64,000 nt of DNA from Streptococcus macedonicus ACA-DC 198 (GCA_000283635.1 HE613569.1:831501-895500), one strand, 5' to 3'; positions 16,834 to 26,845 are shown, counted from the stretch's first letter. Program-made: numbers and translations. The notes: generated by a model not told the origin, from the letters alone.

Positions 16834-17565
16834 ATGATTGATATTCATTCTCATATTGTTTTTGATGTAGATGACGGACCAACTACTATTGAAGAAAGTT
16901 TAGCTTTGGTTGGGGAAAGTTATCGTCAGGGCGTGCGTACGATTGTCTCAACGTCACATCGCCGCAAAGGAATGTTTGAAACACCAGAAGATAAGATTTT
17001 TGCTAATTTTAGTCAAGTCAAAGAAGCTGCTGAAGCCAAATATGAAGGCTTAGAAATCTTATATGGTGGCGAACTCTACTATAGTAGCGATATTCTGGAA
17101 AGACTGGAACAACGCCAAGTTCCAAGAATGAACGACACACGTTTTGCATTGATTGAGTTTAGTATGACAACACCATGGAAAGAGATTCATACAGCACTTA
17201 GCAATGTGATTATGCTTGGAATTACACCAGTTGTTGCTCATATCGAACGTTATAATGCGCTTGAATTTAATGAAGAACGTGTTAAAGAATTGATTAACAT
17301 GGGGGGTTACACACAAATTAATAGCTCACATGTTCTCAAACCAAAATTATTTGGTGATAAATACCATCAATTCAAAAAACGAGCACGTTATTTCTTGGAA
17401 AAAAATCTTGTTCATTGTGTCGCAAGCGATATGCATAACCTTGGACCAAGACCGCCATTTATGGATAAAGCTAGGGAAATCGTTACAAAAGATTTTGGAC
17501 CAAATAGGGCATATGCTCTTTTCGAGGAAAATCCTCAAACCTTATTAGAAAATAAAGATTTATAG
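16834..17565 (+). CDS. cpsB: Tyrosine-protein phosphatase CpsB/Wzh
   Basis: 243 residues, PHP-type manganese-dependent tyrosine phosphatase that removes phosphate from the CpsD kinase. The N-terminal DIHSHIVFDVDDGP holds metal ligands; further ligands are in STSHRR (about residue 39), ILYGGELYY, VVAHIERY (about 137) and ASDMHN (about 200). The start immediately follows the cpsA stop, so the two are coupled. Confidence 0.94.
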   Translation: MIDIHSHIVFDVDDGPTTIEESLALVGESYRQGVRTIVSTSHRRKGMFETPEDKIFANFSQVKEAAEAKYEGLEILYGGELYYSSDILERLEQRQVPRMNDTRFALIEFSMTTPWKEIHTALSNVIMLGITPVVAHIERYNALEFNEERVKELINMGGYTQINSSHVLKPKLFGDKYHQFKKRARYFLEKNLVHCVASDMHNLGPRPPFMDKAREIVTKDFGPNRAYALFEENPQTLLENKDL

Positions 17566-17573
17566 GAGTTAAT

Positions 17574-18263
17574 ATGAATTCAAATGATAATGCAAGTATC
17601 GAGATTGATGTACTCTACTTGCTAAGAAAACTTTGGAGTAGAAAATTTTTCATTATTTTCATTGCTCTAGTTGTTGGGACAGTAGCTTTGCTTGGTAGTG
17701 TTTTCTTCCTCAAACCTAAGTACACATCAACAACTCGTATTTATGTTGTGAGCCGAAGTAGTGATGGCAGCTTAACTAATCAAGATTTGCAAGCAGGTTC
17801 TTATCTTGTTAATGACTATAAAGAAGTCATTACGTCAAATGAAGTTTTGTCATCTGTCATTAGTCAAGAAAATCTCTCACTTTCAACAAGTGAATTGTCA
17901 AATATGATTTCTGTAAATATTCCAACAGATACACGTGTTATTTCAATCTCTGTTGAAGATACAGATGCGAAAGAAGCTTCTGATATTGCTAACACTATCC
18001 GTGAAGTTGCTGCAGAAAAAATCAAATCTGTAACCAAGGTAGATGATGTGACAACTTTGGAAGCTGCCGAAGTCGCTAGCAAACCATCATCACCAAATAT
18101 TAAACGCAATGCTGCTTTAGGTGTACTTGTTGGTGGTTTCTTGGCTATTGTTGGTATTCTTGTGCTTGAAGTACTTGATGACCGTGTTCGTCGTCCAGAA
18201 GACGTCGAAGAAGTGCTTGGTATGACACTTTTAGGAGTTGTACCAGATATTGATAAATTATAA
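17574..18263 (+). CDS. cpsC: Capsule chain-length regulator CpsC/Wzd
   Basis: 229 residues, polysaccharide co-polymerase (Wzz-like) with one membrane helix near residues 26-48, an extracytoplasmic part, and a second helix near 178-198. It is the membrane activator of the CpsD kinase, and the two proteins together form the equivalent of a full BY-kinase. The proline-rich SKPSSPNIKRN before the second helix is typical. GGAG precedes ATG 17574. Confidence 0.93.
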   Translation: MNSNDNASIEIDVLYLLRKLWSRKFFIIFIALVVGTVALLGSVFFLKPKYTSTTRIYVVSRSSDGSLTNQDLQAGSYLVNDYKEVITSNEVLSSVISQENLSLSTSELSNMISVNIPTDTRVISISVEDTDAKEASDIANTIREVAAEKIKSVTKVDDVTTLEAAEVASKPSSPNIKRNAALGVLVGGFLAIVGILVLEVLDDRVRRPEDVEEVLGMTLLGVVPDIDKL

Positions 18264-18277
18264 GGAGAAAAATTGTA

Positions 18278-19018
18278 ATGCCACAGTTAGAATTAGTGAG
18301 AGCTAAAGCTCAAATGGTTAAATCTATGGAGGAATATTACAATTCTATCCGTACCAATATTCAATTTAGTGGACGTGATTTAAAAGTCATTACGTTGACT
18401 TCGGCTCAATCTGGCGAAGGAAAATCAACAACGTCTGTTAATCTTGCAATTTCTTTTGCGCGTGCAGGTTTCCGTACACTTTTGATTGATGCGGATACAC
18501 GTAACTCAGTCATGTCAGGAACGTTTAAATCTAAGGAACGTTATCAGGGGTTGACAAGTTTCTTGTCTGGAAATGCAGAGTTGTCAGATGTTATTTGTGA
18601 CACAAATATTGATAATTTGATGATTATTCCTGCTGGGCAAGTCCCACCAAACCCCACATCATTGATTCAAAACGATAACTTCAAAGCGATGATTGAAATT
18701 GTTCGTGGACTTTACGACTATGTTATCATTGATACACCACCGCTTGGCTTGGTTATTGATGCAGCTATCTTAGCGCATTACTCAGACGCTAGCTTGCTTG
18801 TAGTAAAAGCGGGGGCTGATAAACGTCGTACAGTTACAAAACTAAAGGAACAATTGGAACAAAGTGGTTCAGCTTTCCTTGGCGTTATTCTGAATAAATA
18901 TGATATTCACTTAGATAAGTATGGTTCATATGGTAGTTACGGTGGGTATGGTAGTTATGGCAATTACGGAAAAAGTGAAGAAAAAACAAAAATTGGTAGA
19001 GGTAAACGAAAAAAATAG
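18278..19018 (+). CDS. cpsD: Tyrosine-protein kinase CpsD/Wze
   Basis: 246 residues, BY-kinase. Walker A SAQSGEGKST (about residue 48), Walker A' TLLIDADTR (about 67) and Walker B YVIIDTPP (about 151). The C-terminus holds a cluster of seven tyrosines in the repeated pattern Y-G-S-Y-G-G/S-Y-G (about residues 215-230), the autophosphorylation tail that CpsB dephosphorylates. Works with CpsC to control polymer length and export. Confidence 0.95.
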   Translation: MPQLELVRAKAQMVKSMEEYYNSIRTNIQFSGRDLKVITLTSAQSGEGKSTTSVNLAISFARAGFRTLLIDADTRNSVMSGTFKSKERYQGLTSFLSGNAELSDVICDTNIDNLMIIPAGQVPPNPTSLIQNDNFKAMIEIVRGLYDYVIIDTPPLGLVIDAAILAHYSDASLLVVKAGADKRRTVTKLKEQLEQSGSAFLGVILNKYDIHLDKYGSYGSYGGYGSYGNYGKSEEKTKIGRGKRKK

Positions 19019-19056
19019 CTGATACTTTTACCTTAGAATAGGGAACAGGGAGTTAC

Positions 19057-20433
19057 ATGTATAGCGAAGATTCGAAAAAGAAAGTTTATTACCTTTTGTC
19101 GGATATTATAGCCTTAGTGATAAGTTACCTCATCTTAGCACAATTTTATCCTTATCATTTTTTTGATAGTAAATTCTTTGCAGTTGTTTTTGGGATTCTG
19201 ATTGTGATTGTTAGTGTTTTGAGTGATGAATACTCTTCAATTAAAAATCGTGGTTATTTAAAAGAATTAAAAGCATCTGTGATTTATGGTATGAAAGTTT
19301 TAGTTTTATTTACTTTTGTACTGATACTTGGAAAAATTCGTTTTATCCATGACATTTCACAGATGTCTTATTTCTTATTGGGGCAAATTTTTATTTTAGT
19401 AAGCCTTTTTGTCTTCATTGGACGTATTTTAGTTAAGAATCTTTTCAGAAGTCATGCAACGGATATTAAACAGGTAGTGTTTGTCACGGATTTTACGAAT
19501 GGTAAGGAAGTCATTAAAGAGCTTAGCAATTCCAATTACCATATCGCTGCTTATATCAGTCGTCGTGATAATCCTGATATTTCACAGCCTATCTTAAAAA
19601 GTACTAAAGAAATTAGGGATTTTGTGGCAAATCACCAAGTTGACGAGATATTTGTTGCCAAAAATCACCAAGATGATTTTATTGAATTTGCTCATTGCTT
19701 AAAATTGTTAGGAATTCCAACGACAGTAGCTGTTGGGAATTATTCGGACTTCTATGTTGGAAATAGTGTTCTAAAAAAAGTAGGTGATACGACCTTCATA
19801 ACGACAGCGTTCAATATTGTAAAATTCCGTCAGATTGCTTTAAAACGTCTTATGGATATTGCAATAGCTTTAGTTGGCTTAGTGATTACTGGTATTGTAG
19901 CCATTATTATCACACCGATAATCAAGAAACAATCACCAGGACCTCTAATCTTCAAACAAAAACGTGTTGGTAAAAACGGTAAAGTTTTTGAAATTTACAA
20001 ATTTAGAAGCATGTACACCGATGCCGAAGAACGCAAAAAAGAATTACTAACACAAAATGATTTGGATACTGACTTAATGTTTAAGATGGATGATGACCCT
20101 CGTATCTTCCCATTTGGACATAAGTTACGTGATTGGTCACTTGATGAATTACCACAATTTATTAATGTCCTAAAAGGTGAAATGTCTGTTGTGGGCACAC
20201 GTCCACCAACGCTTGACGAATATCATCACTATGAGTTACATCATTTCAAACGATTGACAACCAAACCAGGAATTACTGGTTTATGGCAAGTTAGCGGTCG
20301 TAGTGACATTACCGACTTTGAAGAAGTCGTAGCACTTGATATGAAGTATATCCAAAACTGGAGCATCAGTGAAGATATTAAAATTATTGCCAAAACATTT
20401 GGAGTCGTACTAAAAAGAGAGGGAAGTAGGTAG
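19057..20433 (+). CDS. cpsE: Undecaprenyl-phosphate sugar phosphotransferase CpsE/WchA
   Basis: 458 residues, polyprenyl-phosphate hexose-1-phosphate transferase that starts the repeat unit, most often with glucose 1-phosphate. Four N-terminal helices (within about residues 8-125), a soluble middle, a fifth helix near 270-290, then the catalytic bacterial sugar transferase domain with KQSPGPLIFKQKRVGKNG, YKFRSMY and DELPQFINVLKGEMSVVG. Starts at ATG 19057 with AGGGAG upstream. The next gene begins two bases after its stop. Confidence 0.93.
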   Translation: MYSEDSKKKVYYLLSDIIALVISYLILAQFYPYHFFDSKFFAVVFGILIVIVSVLSDEYSSIKNRGYLKELKASVIYGMKVLVLFTFVLILGKIRFIHDISQMSYFLLGQIFILVSLFVFIGRILVKNLFRSHATDIKQVVFVTDFTNGKEVIKELSNSNYHIAAYISRRDNPDISQPILKSTKEIRDFVANHQVDEIFVAKNHQDDFIEFAHCLKLLGIPTTVAVGNYSDFYVGNSVLKKVGDTTFITTAFNIVKFRQIALKRLMDIAIALVGLVITGIVAIIITPIIKKQSPGPLIFKQKRVGKNGKVFEIYKFRSMYTDAEERKKELLTQNDLDTDLMFKMDDDPRIFPFGHKLRDWSLDELPQFINVLKGEMSVVGTRPPTLDEYHHYELHHFKRLTTKPGITGLWQVSGRSDITDFEEVVALDMKYIQNWSISEDIKIIAKTFGVVLKREGSR

Positions 20434-20435
20434 AG

Positions 20436-21899
20436 TTGATAGTAGAAAAAAATAGGAAAAGAAGCTCCGTAAAATTAAACATAGTTATGAATTTTATTCT
20501 GACTATGTCAAATTTTATTTTCCCATTGATAACTTTTCCATATGTATCACGTGTTCTTTTGCCTGTCGGAACAGGCAAAGTTGCTTTTGCAACGTCAATA
20601 GTTTCATATTTTTCAATGGTTGGTATGTTAGGAATTCCAACCTATGGTATTAGAGCATGCGCAAAAGTTAGAAATGACAGAGACAAATTATCAAAAACTG
20701 TTCAAGAAATTATGGTGATAAATTCTGTTGCGATGGGATTATCACTGCTTGTCTATATTATTGCCATAATCTTAGTACCTCGTATGGCACAAGATAGGGT
20801 TCTGTTTATGATTAATATTGCTACTCTATTCTTTAATTTGATTGGCTGTGAGTGGCTGTATAAAGCATTGGAACAGTATTCTTATATCACTATCAGATCA
20901 ATTCTTTTGAAATTAGTATCACTTGTTTTAATGTTCTTGATGGTACATCAAAAAAGTGACTATGTCATTTATGGTGCAATTACTATTTTAGCAAGTGTCG
21001 GATCTAACTTCTTTAACTTTATTAACTTACGACGTTTTCTTAATCTAAAATGGTATCCTAATATGAATCTTAGTCAACACATAAAACCTATTTTTAGTTT
21101 TTTTATGATGACTATTGCAACTACTGTATATACTAATCTTGATTCAGTAATGCTTGGATTTATGAAAGGTGATGAAGCAGTAGGATATTATAATGCTGCT
21201 GTAAAAATAAAAACAATACTTGTTAGTTTAGTAACGTCTATGGGGGCGGTTCTTCTTCCTAGATTATCTTTTTATATTAAGGAAGGAAAGACTAAAGAAT
21301 TTAAAGAATTAACTGTTCGTTCTTTACAATTTGTATGTTTTGTATCAATTCCTCTATGGATCTATTTTACAGTTTTTGCTAAAGAAGGTATTTATTTCTT
21401 GTCAGGGGATGCTTATACAGGTTCAATACTTCCTATGCAAATTATCATGCCTACGCTTTTCTTAGTAGGAATTTCAAATTTATTAGGCATTCAGATATTA
21501 GTTCCAATGGATAGAGAAAATGATGTTTTAAAGTCGGTTTCTCTTGGTGCAATTGTCAATCTAATAATAAATGCTATTTTTATCCCTAGATTTGGAGCTT
21601 CAGGTGCGGCATTTGGTACCTTAGTTGCTGAATTTTTTGTCACAAGTTATCAAATCTATGTATTACGTGATTTTTTGAAAGAAATTGTGGCTAATGTTAA
21701 ATTGTATAAAAATATCATATCTACTTTGTTAGCTACTATTCTTGTTTTAATAGCAAATACATTATTTATTAGTAATATTTCTTCACTCTTTATAGTATTA
21801 GTTATTTCGGCTATTATTTTTGGGCTGATTTACGGCTTAGTAGGGTTGTTATTAAAAGAAGAATTTACTATGTACTTACTACGTTATATGAAAAAATAG
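20436..21899 (+). CDS. Wzx-type repeat-unit flippase 1
   Basis: 487 residues from a TTG start at 20436, preceded by GGGAAG in the end of cpsE; the next in-frame ATG is about 16 codons in and would still precede helix 1. It is a MATE/MVF-like polysaccharide transporter with about 14 membrane helices. The N-terminal FPLITFPYVSRVL and GKVAFATSIVSYFSM motifs are typical of Gram-positive Wzx. It flips the lipid-linked repeat unit outward. A second full-length flippase occurs at 30134, with the same N-terminal motifs but clearly different sequence. Confidence 0.9.
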   Translation: MIVEKNRKRSSVKLNIVMNFILTMSNFIFPLITFPYVSRVLLPVGTGKVAFATSIVSYFSMVGMLGIPTYGIRACAKVRNDRDKLSKTVQEIMVINSVAMGLSLLVYIIAIILVPRMAQDRVLFMINIATLFFNLIGCEWLYKALEQYSYITIRSILLKLVSLVLMFLMVHQKSDYVIYGAITILASVGSNFFNFINLRRFLNLKWYPNMNLSQHIKPIFSFFMMTIATTVYTNLDSVMLGFMKGDEAVGYYNAAVKIKTILVSLVTSMGAVLLPRLSFYIKEGKTKEFKELTVRSLQFVCFVSIPLWIYFTVFAKEGIYFLSGDAYTGSILPMQIIMPTLFLVGISNLLGIQILVPMDRENDVLKSVSLGAIVNLIINAIFIPRFGASGAAFGTLVAEFFVTSYQIYVLRDFLKEIVANVKLYKNIISTLLATILVLIANTLFISNISSLFIVLVISAIIFGLIYGLVGLLLKEEFTMYLLRYMKK

Positions 21900-21907
21900 G
21901 AGATTTT

Positions 21908-23023
21908 ATGTCAAATTATGATTATTTAGTTGTCGGTTCAGGGTTATTCGGTGCAATTTTTGCGCACGAAGCTGCTAAAAAAGGAAAAAAAGTTAAAGTT
22001 ATTGAAAAACGCAATCATATTGCAGGGAATATCTATACTAAAGAAGTAGAAGGTATTCAAGTGCATGAATATGGTGCACATATTTTCCATACTTCGAATA
22101 AAGAAATTTGGAACTACATTAATCAATTTGCAGAATTTAATCGTTATACAAATTCTCCGATTGCTAATTACAAAGGTGAAATTTATAACCTTCCTTTCAA
22201 TATGAATACGTTCAATAAACTTTGGGGAGTTGTAACACCAGCAGAAGCACAAGCTAAAATTGATGAACAACGTGCCATTCTTAATGGAAAAGAACCTGAA
22301 AATCTAGAAGAACAAGCTATTTCACTCGTGGGAACAGATATTTACGAAAAGCTTGTCAAAGATTATACTGAGAAACAATGGGGTAAAGCTTGTACAGAAT
22401 TGCCAGCCTTTATCATTCGCCGTTTGCCAGTTCGTTTGACTTATGATAATAACTACTTCAACGATACTTACCAAGGTATTCCAATCGGTGGTTATACACA
22501 AATCATTGAAAAAATGCTAGCGCATGACAATATTGATGTTGAGACTGGTGTAGATTTCTTTGATAACAAAGATGAATATTTGAAAGAATACCCTAAAATT
22601 GTCTTTACAGGAATGATTGATCAATTCTTTGATTACCAACTTGGTGAATTAGAGTATCGTAGCCTTCGTTTTGAAACAGAAACTCTTGATGTGGAAAACT
22701 ATCAAGGAAATGCTGTTGTCAACTATACGGACTCTGAAACACCTTACACACGTATCATCGAGCATAAACACTTCGAATTTGGGACACAACCAAAAACCAT
22801 CATTACCAAAGAGCACTCTAAAACATGGGCTAAAGGTGATGAGCCCTATTACCCAGTTAACAACGACCGTAATAACCACCTCTACAAAGAGTATAAGAAA
22901 TTGGCTGAAGAACAAGGAAATGTTATCTTTGGTGGTCGTCTCGGCCAATACCGTTATTATGACATGCACCAAGTCATTGCAGCAGCTTTGCAATGTGTGC
23001 GTGAAGAAGTGAATGAAGGATAA
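21908..23023 (+). CDS. glf: UDP-galactopyranose mutase
   Basis: 371 residues, flavoenzyme converting UDP-galactopyranose to UDP-galactofuranose in the cytoplasm. It has the N-terminal FAD-binding VVGSGLFGAIFAHEA, NHIAGNIYT and EYGAHIFHT motifs, and the C-terminal GGRLGQYRYYDMHQ closes the flavin site. Its presence indicates that the polymer contains galactofuranose. ATG 21908 follows AGGAG. It is better conserved in codon use than the AT-rich genes after 25 kb. Confidence 0.95.
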   Translation: MSNYDYLVVGSGLFGAIFAHEAAKKGKKVKVIEKRNHIAGNIYTKEVEGIQVHEYGAHIFHTSNKEIWNYINQFAEFNRYTNSPIANYKGEIYNLPFNMNTFNKLWGVVTPAEAQAKIDEQRAILNGKEPENLEEQAISLVGTDIYEKLVKDYTEKQWGKACTELPAFIIRRLPVRLTYDNNYFNDTYQGIPIGGYTQIIEKMLAHDNIDVETGVDFFDNKDEYLKEYPKIVFTGMIDQFFDYQLGELEYRSLRFETETLDVENYQGNAVVNYTDSETPYTRIIEHKHFEFGTQPKTIITKEHSKTWAKGDEPYYPVNNDRNNHLYKEYKKLAEEQGNVIFGGRLGQYRYYDMHQVIAAALQCVREEVNEG

Positions 23024-23027
23024 TTGA

Positions 23028-24203
23028 GTGAAAATGAAAAGTGTCTATATTATAGGTTCAAAAGGAATACCAGCAAATTATGGTGGGTTTGAAACCTTTG
23101 TAGAAAAACTAACTGAAAATCAAAAAGATAAAAATATCAAATATTATGTGGCATGTATGCGAGAAAACTCAGCTAAATCAAATATCACAGATGATATTTT
23201 TGAACATAATGGAGCAACTTGTTTTAATATTGATGTGCCAAATATTGGTCCTGCACGAGCAATTGCCTATGACATCGCTGCTCTAAACAGGTCGATTGAA
23301 ATCGCAAAAGAAAATGGTGATGTTAATCCAATTTTTTATGTTTTAGCTTGTCGCATCGGACCATTCATTAATCATTTTAAAAAGCAAATCTACGCTCTTG
23401 GTGGTCAATTATTTGTTAATCCAGACGGACATGAATGGATGCGTCAAAAATGGAGTGCCCCTGTTCGTCGTTATTGGAAAGTTTCTGAGTCATTGATGGT
23501 AAAACATGCTGATTTATTGGTATGTGATAGTAAGAATATTGAAAAATATATCCAAGATGACTATAAAAAATATTCACCAAAGACAACTTACATCGCTTAT
23601 GGAACAGAGCTTGAAAAATCTAGCCTTTCTTCAAAAGACCGTGTCGTACGTGAATGGTTTTCAGAAAAGGGAGTTTCAGAAAATAATTATTACCTTGTTG
23701 TTGGACGCTTCGTTCCAGAAAATAACTATGAGGCAATGCTTCGTGAGTTTATGAAGTCAAATACAAAAAAAGATTTTGTGTTGGTTACTAATGTTGAACA
23801 AAATGCCTTTTACGAAAAATTGAAGAAAGAAACAGGTTTTGACAAAGACTCTCGCATCAAATTTGTAGGAACTGTTTATGACCAAGAATTGCTCAAGTAC
23901 ATTCGTGAGAATGCCTTTGCTTATTTCCATGGTCATGAGGTTGGCGGAACCAATCCTTCACTTCTTGAGGCACTTGAGTCAACTAAGCTCAATCTCTTGT
24001 TGGATGTTGGCTTTAACCGTGAAGTCGGTGAAGATGGTGCTCTCTATTGGAAAAAAGAGCAATTGGCAAGTGTCATTAATCAAGCTGAGCAATTGGATGA
24101 ACAAGCTATAGAAGATCTCAATCAAAAATCAAGTAAACGTATCGAAGAAGCCTTTACTTGGGGAAAAATTGTTACAGACTACGAGAAAGTATTTAAAGGA
24201 TAG
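23028..24203 (+). CDS. DUF1972 glycosyltransferase, probable rhamnosyltransferase
   Basis: 391 residues. GTG 23028 is preferred to the ATG two codons later because AAGGA (23016-23020) is seven bases away. The N-terminal GSKGIPANYGGFETFVEKL is the hallmark of DUF1972 enzymes such as WchF/Cps2T, which add L-rhamnose to the first glucose. A GT4 C-terminal domain holds the GTNPSLLEAL nucleotide-binding segment. Rhamnose use fits rmlD at 34888. The sugar linkage is inferred from the family, not visible. Confidence 0.85.
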   Translation: MKMKSVYIIGSKGIPANYGGFETFVEKLTENQKDKNIKYYVACMRENSAKSNITDDIFEHNGATCFNIDVPNIGPARAIAYDIAALNRSIEIAKENGDVNPIFYVLACRIGPFINHFKKQIYALGGQLFVNPDGHEWMRQKWSAPVRRYWKVSESLMVKHADLLVCDSKNIEKYIQDDYKKYSPKTTYIAYGTELEKSSLSSKDRVVREWFSEKGVSENNYYLVVGRFVPENNYEAMLREFMKSNTKKDFVLVTNVEQNAFYEKLKKETGFDKDSRIKFVGTVYDQELLKYIRENAFAYFHGHEVGGTNPSLLEALESTKLNLLLDVGFNREVGEDGALYWKKEQLASVINQAEQLDEQAIEDLNQKSSKRIEEAFTWGKIVTDYEKVFKG

Positions 24204-24205
24204 AA

Positions 24206-25351
24206 ATGCAGAAAATTTTATATCTTCACGCTGGTGCCGAAATGTATGGTGCTGATAAGGTTTTGTTGGCGCTTATTAAAGGACTGGATAAAGAAGCCTT
24301 TGAGGCTCATGTCATCTTGCCCAACGATGGCGTCTTAGTGGGTGCATTGGAAAAGGTTGGTGCTAAGGTAAAAGTTATCGATTATCCAATCTTGCGCCGG
24401 AAGTATTTTAATCCTAAGGGGATTCTTGAGTATTTTGGCTCTTATAATCGTTTTTCAAAGCAAATTGCTAAATATGCTAAGGAAAATGGCATTACTCTTA
24501 TTCACAATAATACGACTGCGGTACTTGAGGGAATTTATCTCAAACGTAAGTTGAAACTTCCTTTGATTTGGCATGTTCACGAGATTATCGTCAAACCAAA
24601 AGCAATCTCTGATTTCATCAACTTTTTGATGGGACGTTATGCTGATACGATTGTGACAGTTTCAAATGCTGTGGCCAACCACGTCAAGCAGTCTCGCTTT
24701 GTAAAAAATGACCAAGTTCAAGTCATCTATAATGGTGTTGATAATGCCGTCTATCATGAAATGGATGCTAGTACAGTCCGTGATCAGTTTGGTATCGCAC
24801 AGGATGCTTTGGTTATCGGAATGGTTGGTCGAGTGAATGCATGGAAAGGTCAAGGCGACTTCTTAGAAGCCGTGACTCCAATCTTAAAAGCTAATCCAAA
24901 AGCAGTAGCCTTTCTGGCAGGTAGTGCTTTTGAAGGTGAAGAATGGCGAGTTGATGAGTTGGAAAAGGCAATATCAGACTCACCAGTAGCTGGACAAATC
25001 AAGCGTATCGATTATTATAGTAAGACAACAGAGCTCTATAATATGTTTGATATCTTTGTTTTGCCAAGTACCAATCCAGATCCTCTACCAACTGTAGTTC
25101 TCGAATCAATGGCTTGTGGCAAACCTGTAGTCGGCTACCGTCATGGTGGTGTCTGTGAAATGGTTAAAGAAGGCGAAAACGGCCTTCTTGCCACACCAAA
25201 TCACCCTGCAGAATTGTCTAAAGTTATTCAAGAATTGGCTGATAACACCGAGAAGAGAGAGCAATTTGGCAAGGCATCAGTCAAACGTCAAAAGGAACTC
25301 TTCTCATTACAAAGTTATATTCGGAATTTTTCGGAGTTGTATAGGAAATAA
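24206..25351 (+). CDS. Glycosyltransferase family 4
   Basis: 381 residues. GT-B fold; N-terminal YLHAGAEMYGADKVLLAL, middle IYNGVDNAVYH, then GRVNAWKGQGDFLEA and the PDPLPTVVLESMACGKPVVG donor-binding motif. Cytoplasmic, membrane-associated enzyme extending the repeat unit. Similar proteins in streptococcal loci add rhamnose or other sugars; the acceptor is unknown. ATG 24206 follows two bases after the preceding stop, with AAAGGA upstream. Confidence 0.85.
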   Translation: MQKILYLHAGAEMYGADKVLLALIKGLDKEAFEAHVILPNDGVLVGALEKVGAKVKVIDYPILRRKYFNPKGILEYFGSYNRFSKQIAKYAKENGITLIHNNTTAVLEGIYLKRKLKLPLIWHVHEIIVKPKAISDFINFLMGRYADTIVTVSNAVANHVKQSRFVKNDQVQVIYNGVDNAVYHEMDASTVRDQFGIAQDALVIGMVGRVNAWKGQGDFLEAVTPILKANPKAVAFLAGSAFEGEEWRVDELEKAISDSPVAGQIKRIDYYSKTTELYNMFDIFVLPSTNPDPLPTVVLESMACGKPVVGYRHGGVCEMVKEGENGLLATPNHPAELSKVIQELADNTEKREQFGKASVKRQKELFSLQSYIRNFSELYRK

Positions 25352-25397
25352 TAAAGTTATTTATTATTTTATGAATAAAAAATAAAGAGGAAGTGAT

Positions 25398-26399
25398 ATG
25401 AATTTTCCAATAGATTTTGTTGTAACCTGGGTTGATGGTAGTGATCCTAATTGGAGAGCCAGAAAGAGAAAATATGACTCTACTTTTGCAACATCAGAAA
25501 ATAATATGAACTCCGATAAAGCGTACCGTGAATGGGGGACGTTTAAGTATTGGTTTAGAGGTGTTGAGAAGTTTGCACCATGGGTGAATAAGGTTTATTT
25601 AGTAACTGATAATCAGATACCAGATTGGTTAGATGTAGATAATAGTAAATTAGACGTTATTGATCATAAAGAAATCATCAACAATGACTATCTACCAGTG
25701 TTTTCATCTAATGCCATTGAATGTAATATTCATAAAATACCAAATTTGTCTGAACATTTTGTTTGTTTTAACGACGATATGTATTTAACGGCACCAGTTT
25801 CACCAAGTGATTTTTTCTCTGAGGATGGCTTACCTAAGTATAATACTGCCTTATCTCCTATTATTCCTGAGCGATTTGGTACAGGAAACTTTCAAATTAA
25901 TAATATGGAGATAATAACAAGTTATTTCAGCAAAGCAGAAATCTTGAAAAATGGGAAGTTCTTTTCTCCAAATCAGGGCTTAAAGCAGGTAATAAAATCT
26001 TTACTTTATAAAAATAGTAAATTTATTTGTGGCTTCTGGGAAAGTCATCTTCCATATCCTCTTTTAAAATCAACATTTAATGTTTTATGGGAGAAGGAGA
26101 AGGAAATCTTAGAAAAAACATCAGCTAGTCGATTTAGAAATCCGGCAGATATAAATATTTGGCTTTTTAAATATTGGCAAATTGCGAGTGGACAATATGT
26201 TATTGGTGATTCAAAAATTGGTGGACTATTTTCTTTGGATGACGTCAATTCAGATTTCTGGAAACTTTTAGTTTCGAAGAAATATAAAATTATGTGTATT
26301 AATGATGGCTTTAACATTCAGAATGAAAATAAGGTAATGAAGGAATTCATTGCAACATTTGATGGGTTTCTACCTGAAAAGAGTACTTTTGAATTATAA
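25398..26399 (+). CDS. Stealth family sugar-phosphate transferase
   Basis: 333 residues. Stealth conserved region 1 is seen as [14 protein letters not shown] at residue 5, region 2 as [18 protein letters not shown] (about 117), region 3 around [10 protein letters not shown], and the family ending PEKSTFEL. Stealth enzymes move hexose 1-phosphate from nucleotide sugar onto a growing glycan, giving phosphodiester links. The polymer may therefore contain phosphate bridges or branches. From here onward coding sequence is clearly AT-richer, marking a transferred serotype-specific segment. Confidence 0.9.
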   Translation: MNFPIDFVVTWVDGSDPNWRARKRKYDSTFATSENNMNSDKAYREWGTFKYWFRGVEKFAPWVNKVYLVTDNQIPDWLDVDNSKLDVIDHKEIINNDYLPVFSSNAIECNIHKIPNLSEHFVCFNDDMYLTAPVSPSDFFSEDGLPKYNTALSPIIPERFGTGNFQINNMEIITSYFSKAEILKNGKFFSPNQGLKQVIKSLLYKNSKFICGFWESHLPYPLLKSTFNVLWEKEKEILEKTSASRFRNPADINIWLFKYWQIASGQYVIGDSKIGGLFSLDDVNSDFWKLLVSKKYKIMCINDGFNIQNENKVMKEFIATFDGFLPEKSTFEL

Positions 26400-26420
26400 A
26401 ATATAGGTAATTAGAGAGAT

Positions 26421-26705
26421 TATGGAAAAAAATCACTAAAAGATAGAATAAAACCTATGACATTTGTTAAGGAATCAAAATATCTCAAAGACTTTGATAA
26501 TGCCTATCCCCTGGCTCTTTTAGATGATATCGAATTGTATTTCTTACATTATGCAGATGAGGAAGAAGCAACTCAAAAATGGAACCGTCGTTTAGAAAGA
26601 ATTCATTGGGATAATTTGTATTTTAAGTTCAATGATATTGATGTCTGTACTTATGAATTGATGAAAGAGTTTGAAGAGCTTCCTAAATTATTATTAAAAA
26701 AATGA
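26421..26705 (+). pseudogene. DUF1919 exopolysaccharide protein fragment
   Basis: An 82-codon open frame from ATG 26457 (no clear ribosome site) gives a central piece of a DUF1919 protein. The signature YPLALLDDIELYFLHY, then EEEATQKWNRR and the IHWDNLYFKFND segment are visible. The N-terminal third of a normal DUF1919 protein, usually 200 residues or more, is absent, as is its end. It stops at TGA 26703 and runs in the same frame into a Stealth tail. It is a scar from a former capsule gene set. Confidence 0.8.
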
Positions 26706-26816
26706 ACAAAATTACTTTGTGTTAATAATGATTTGGGGATGACTGAAGATGATTTAAAGAAATTTTCTAAGATATTGTCTGAACGTTATCCAGAAAAGTC
26801 TCAATTTGAATTATAA
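26706..26816 (+). pseudogene. C-terminal remnant of a second Stealth gene
   Basis: In the same frame as the DUF1919 fragment, after a single TGA, the sequence reads TKLLCVNNDLGM, then TEDDLKKFSKILSERYPEKS and QFEL-stop. This aligns with the end of the intact Stealth protein (KIMCINDGF to PEKSTFEL) but is clearly a different family member. It shows that a second Stealth gene once stood here. Confidence 0.8.
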
Positions 26817-26845
26817 CTTTACTGAGTAGTTATTGGAGTAAATAG

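Noticed and set aside
18900..18975. Tandem DNA repeat in cpsD
   Set aside because: The TATGGTAGTTA-like repeats encode the tyrosine-rich autophosphorylation tail of CpsD, a normal protein feature.
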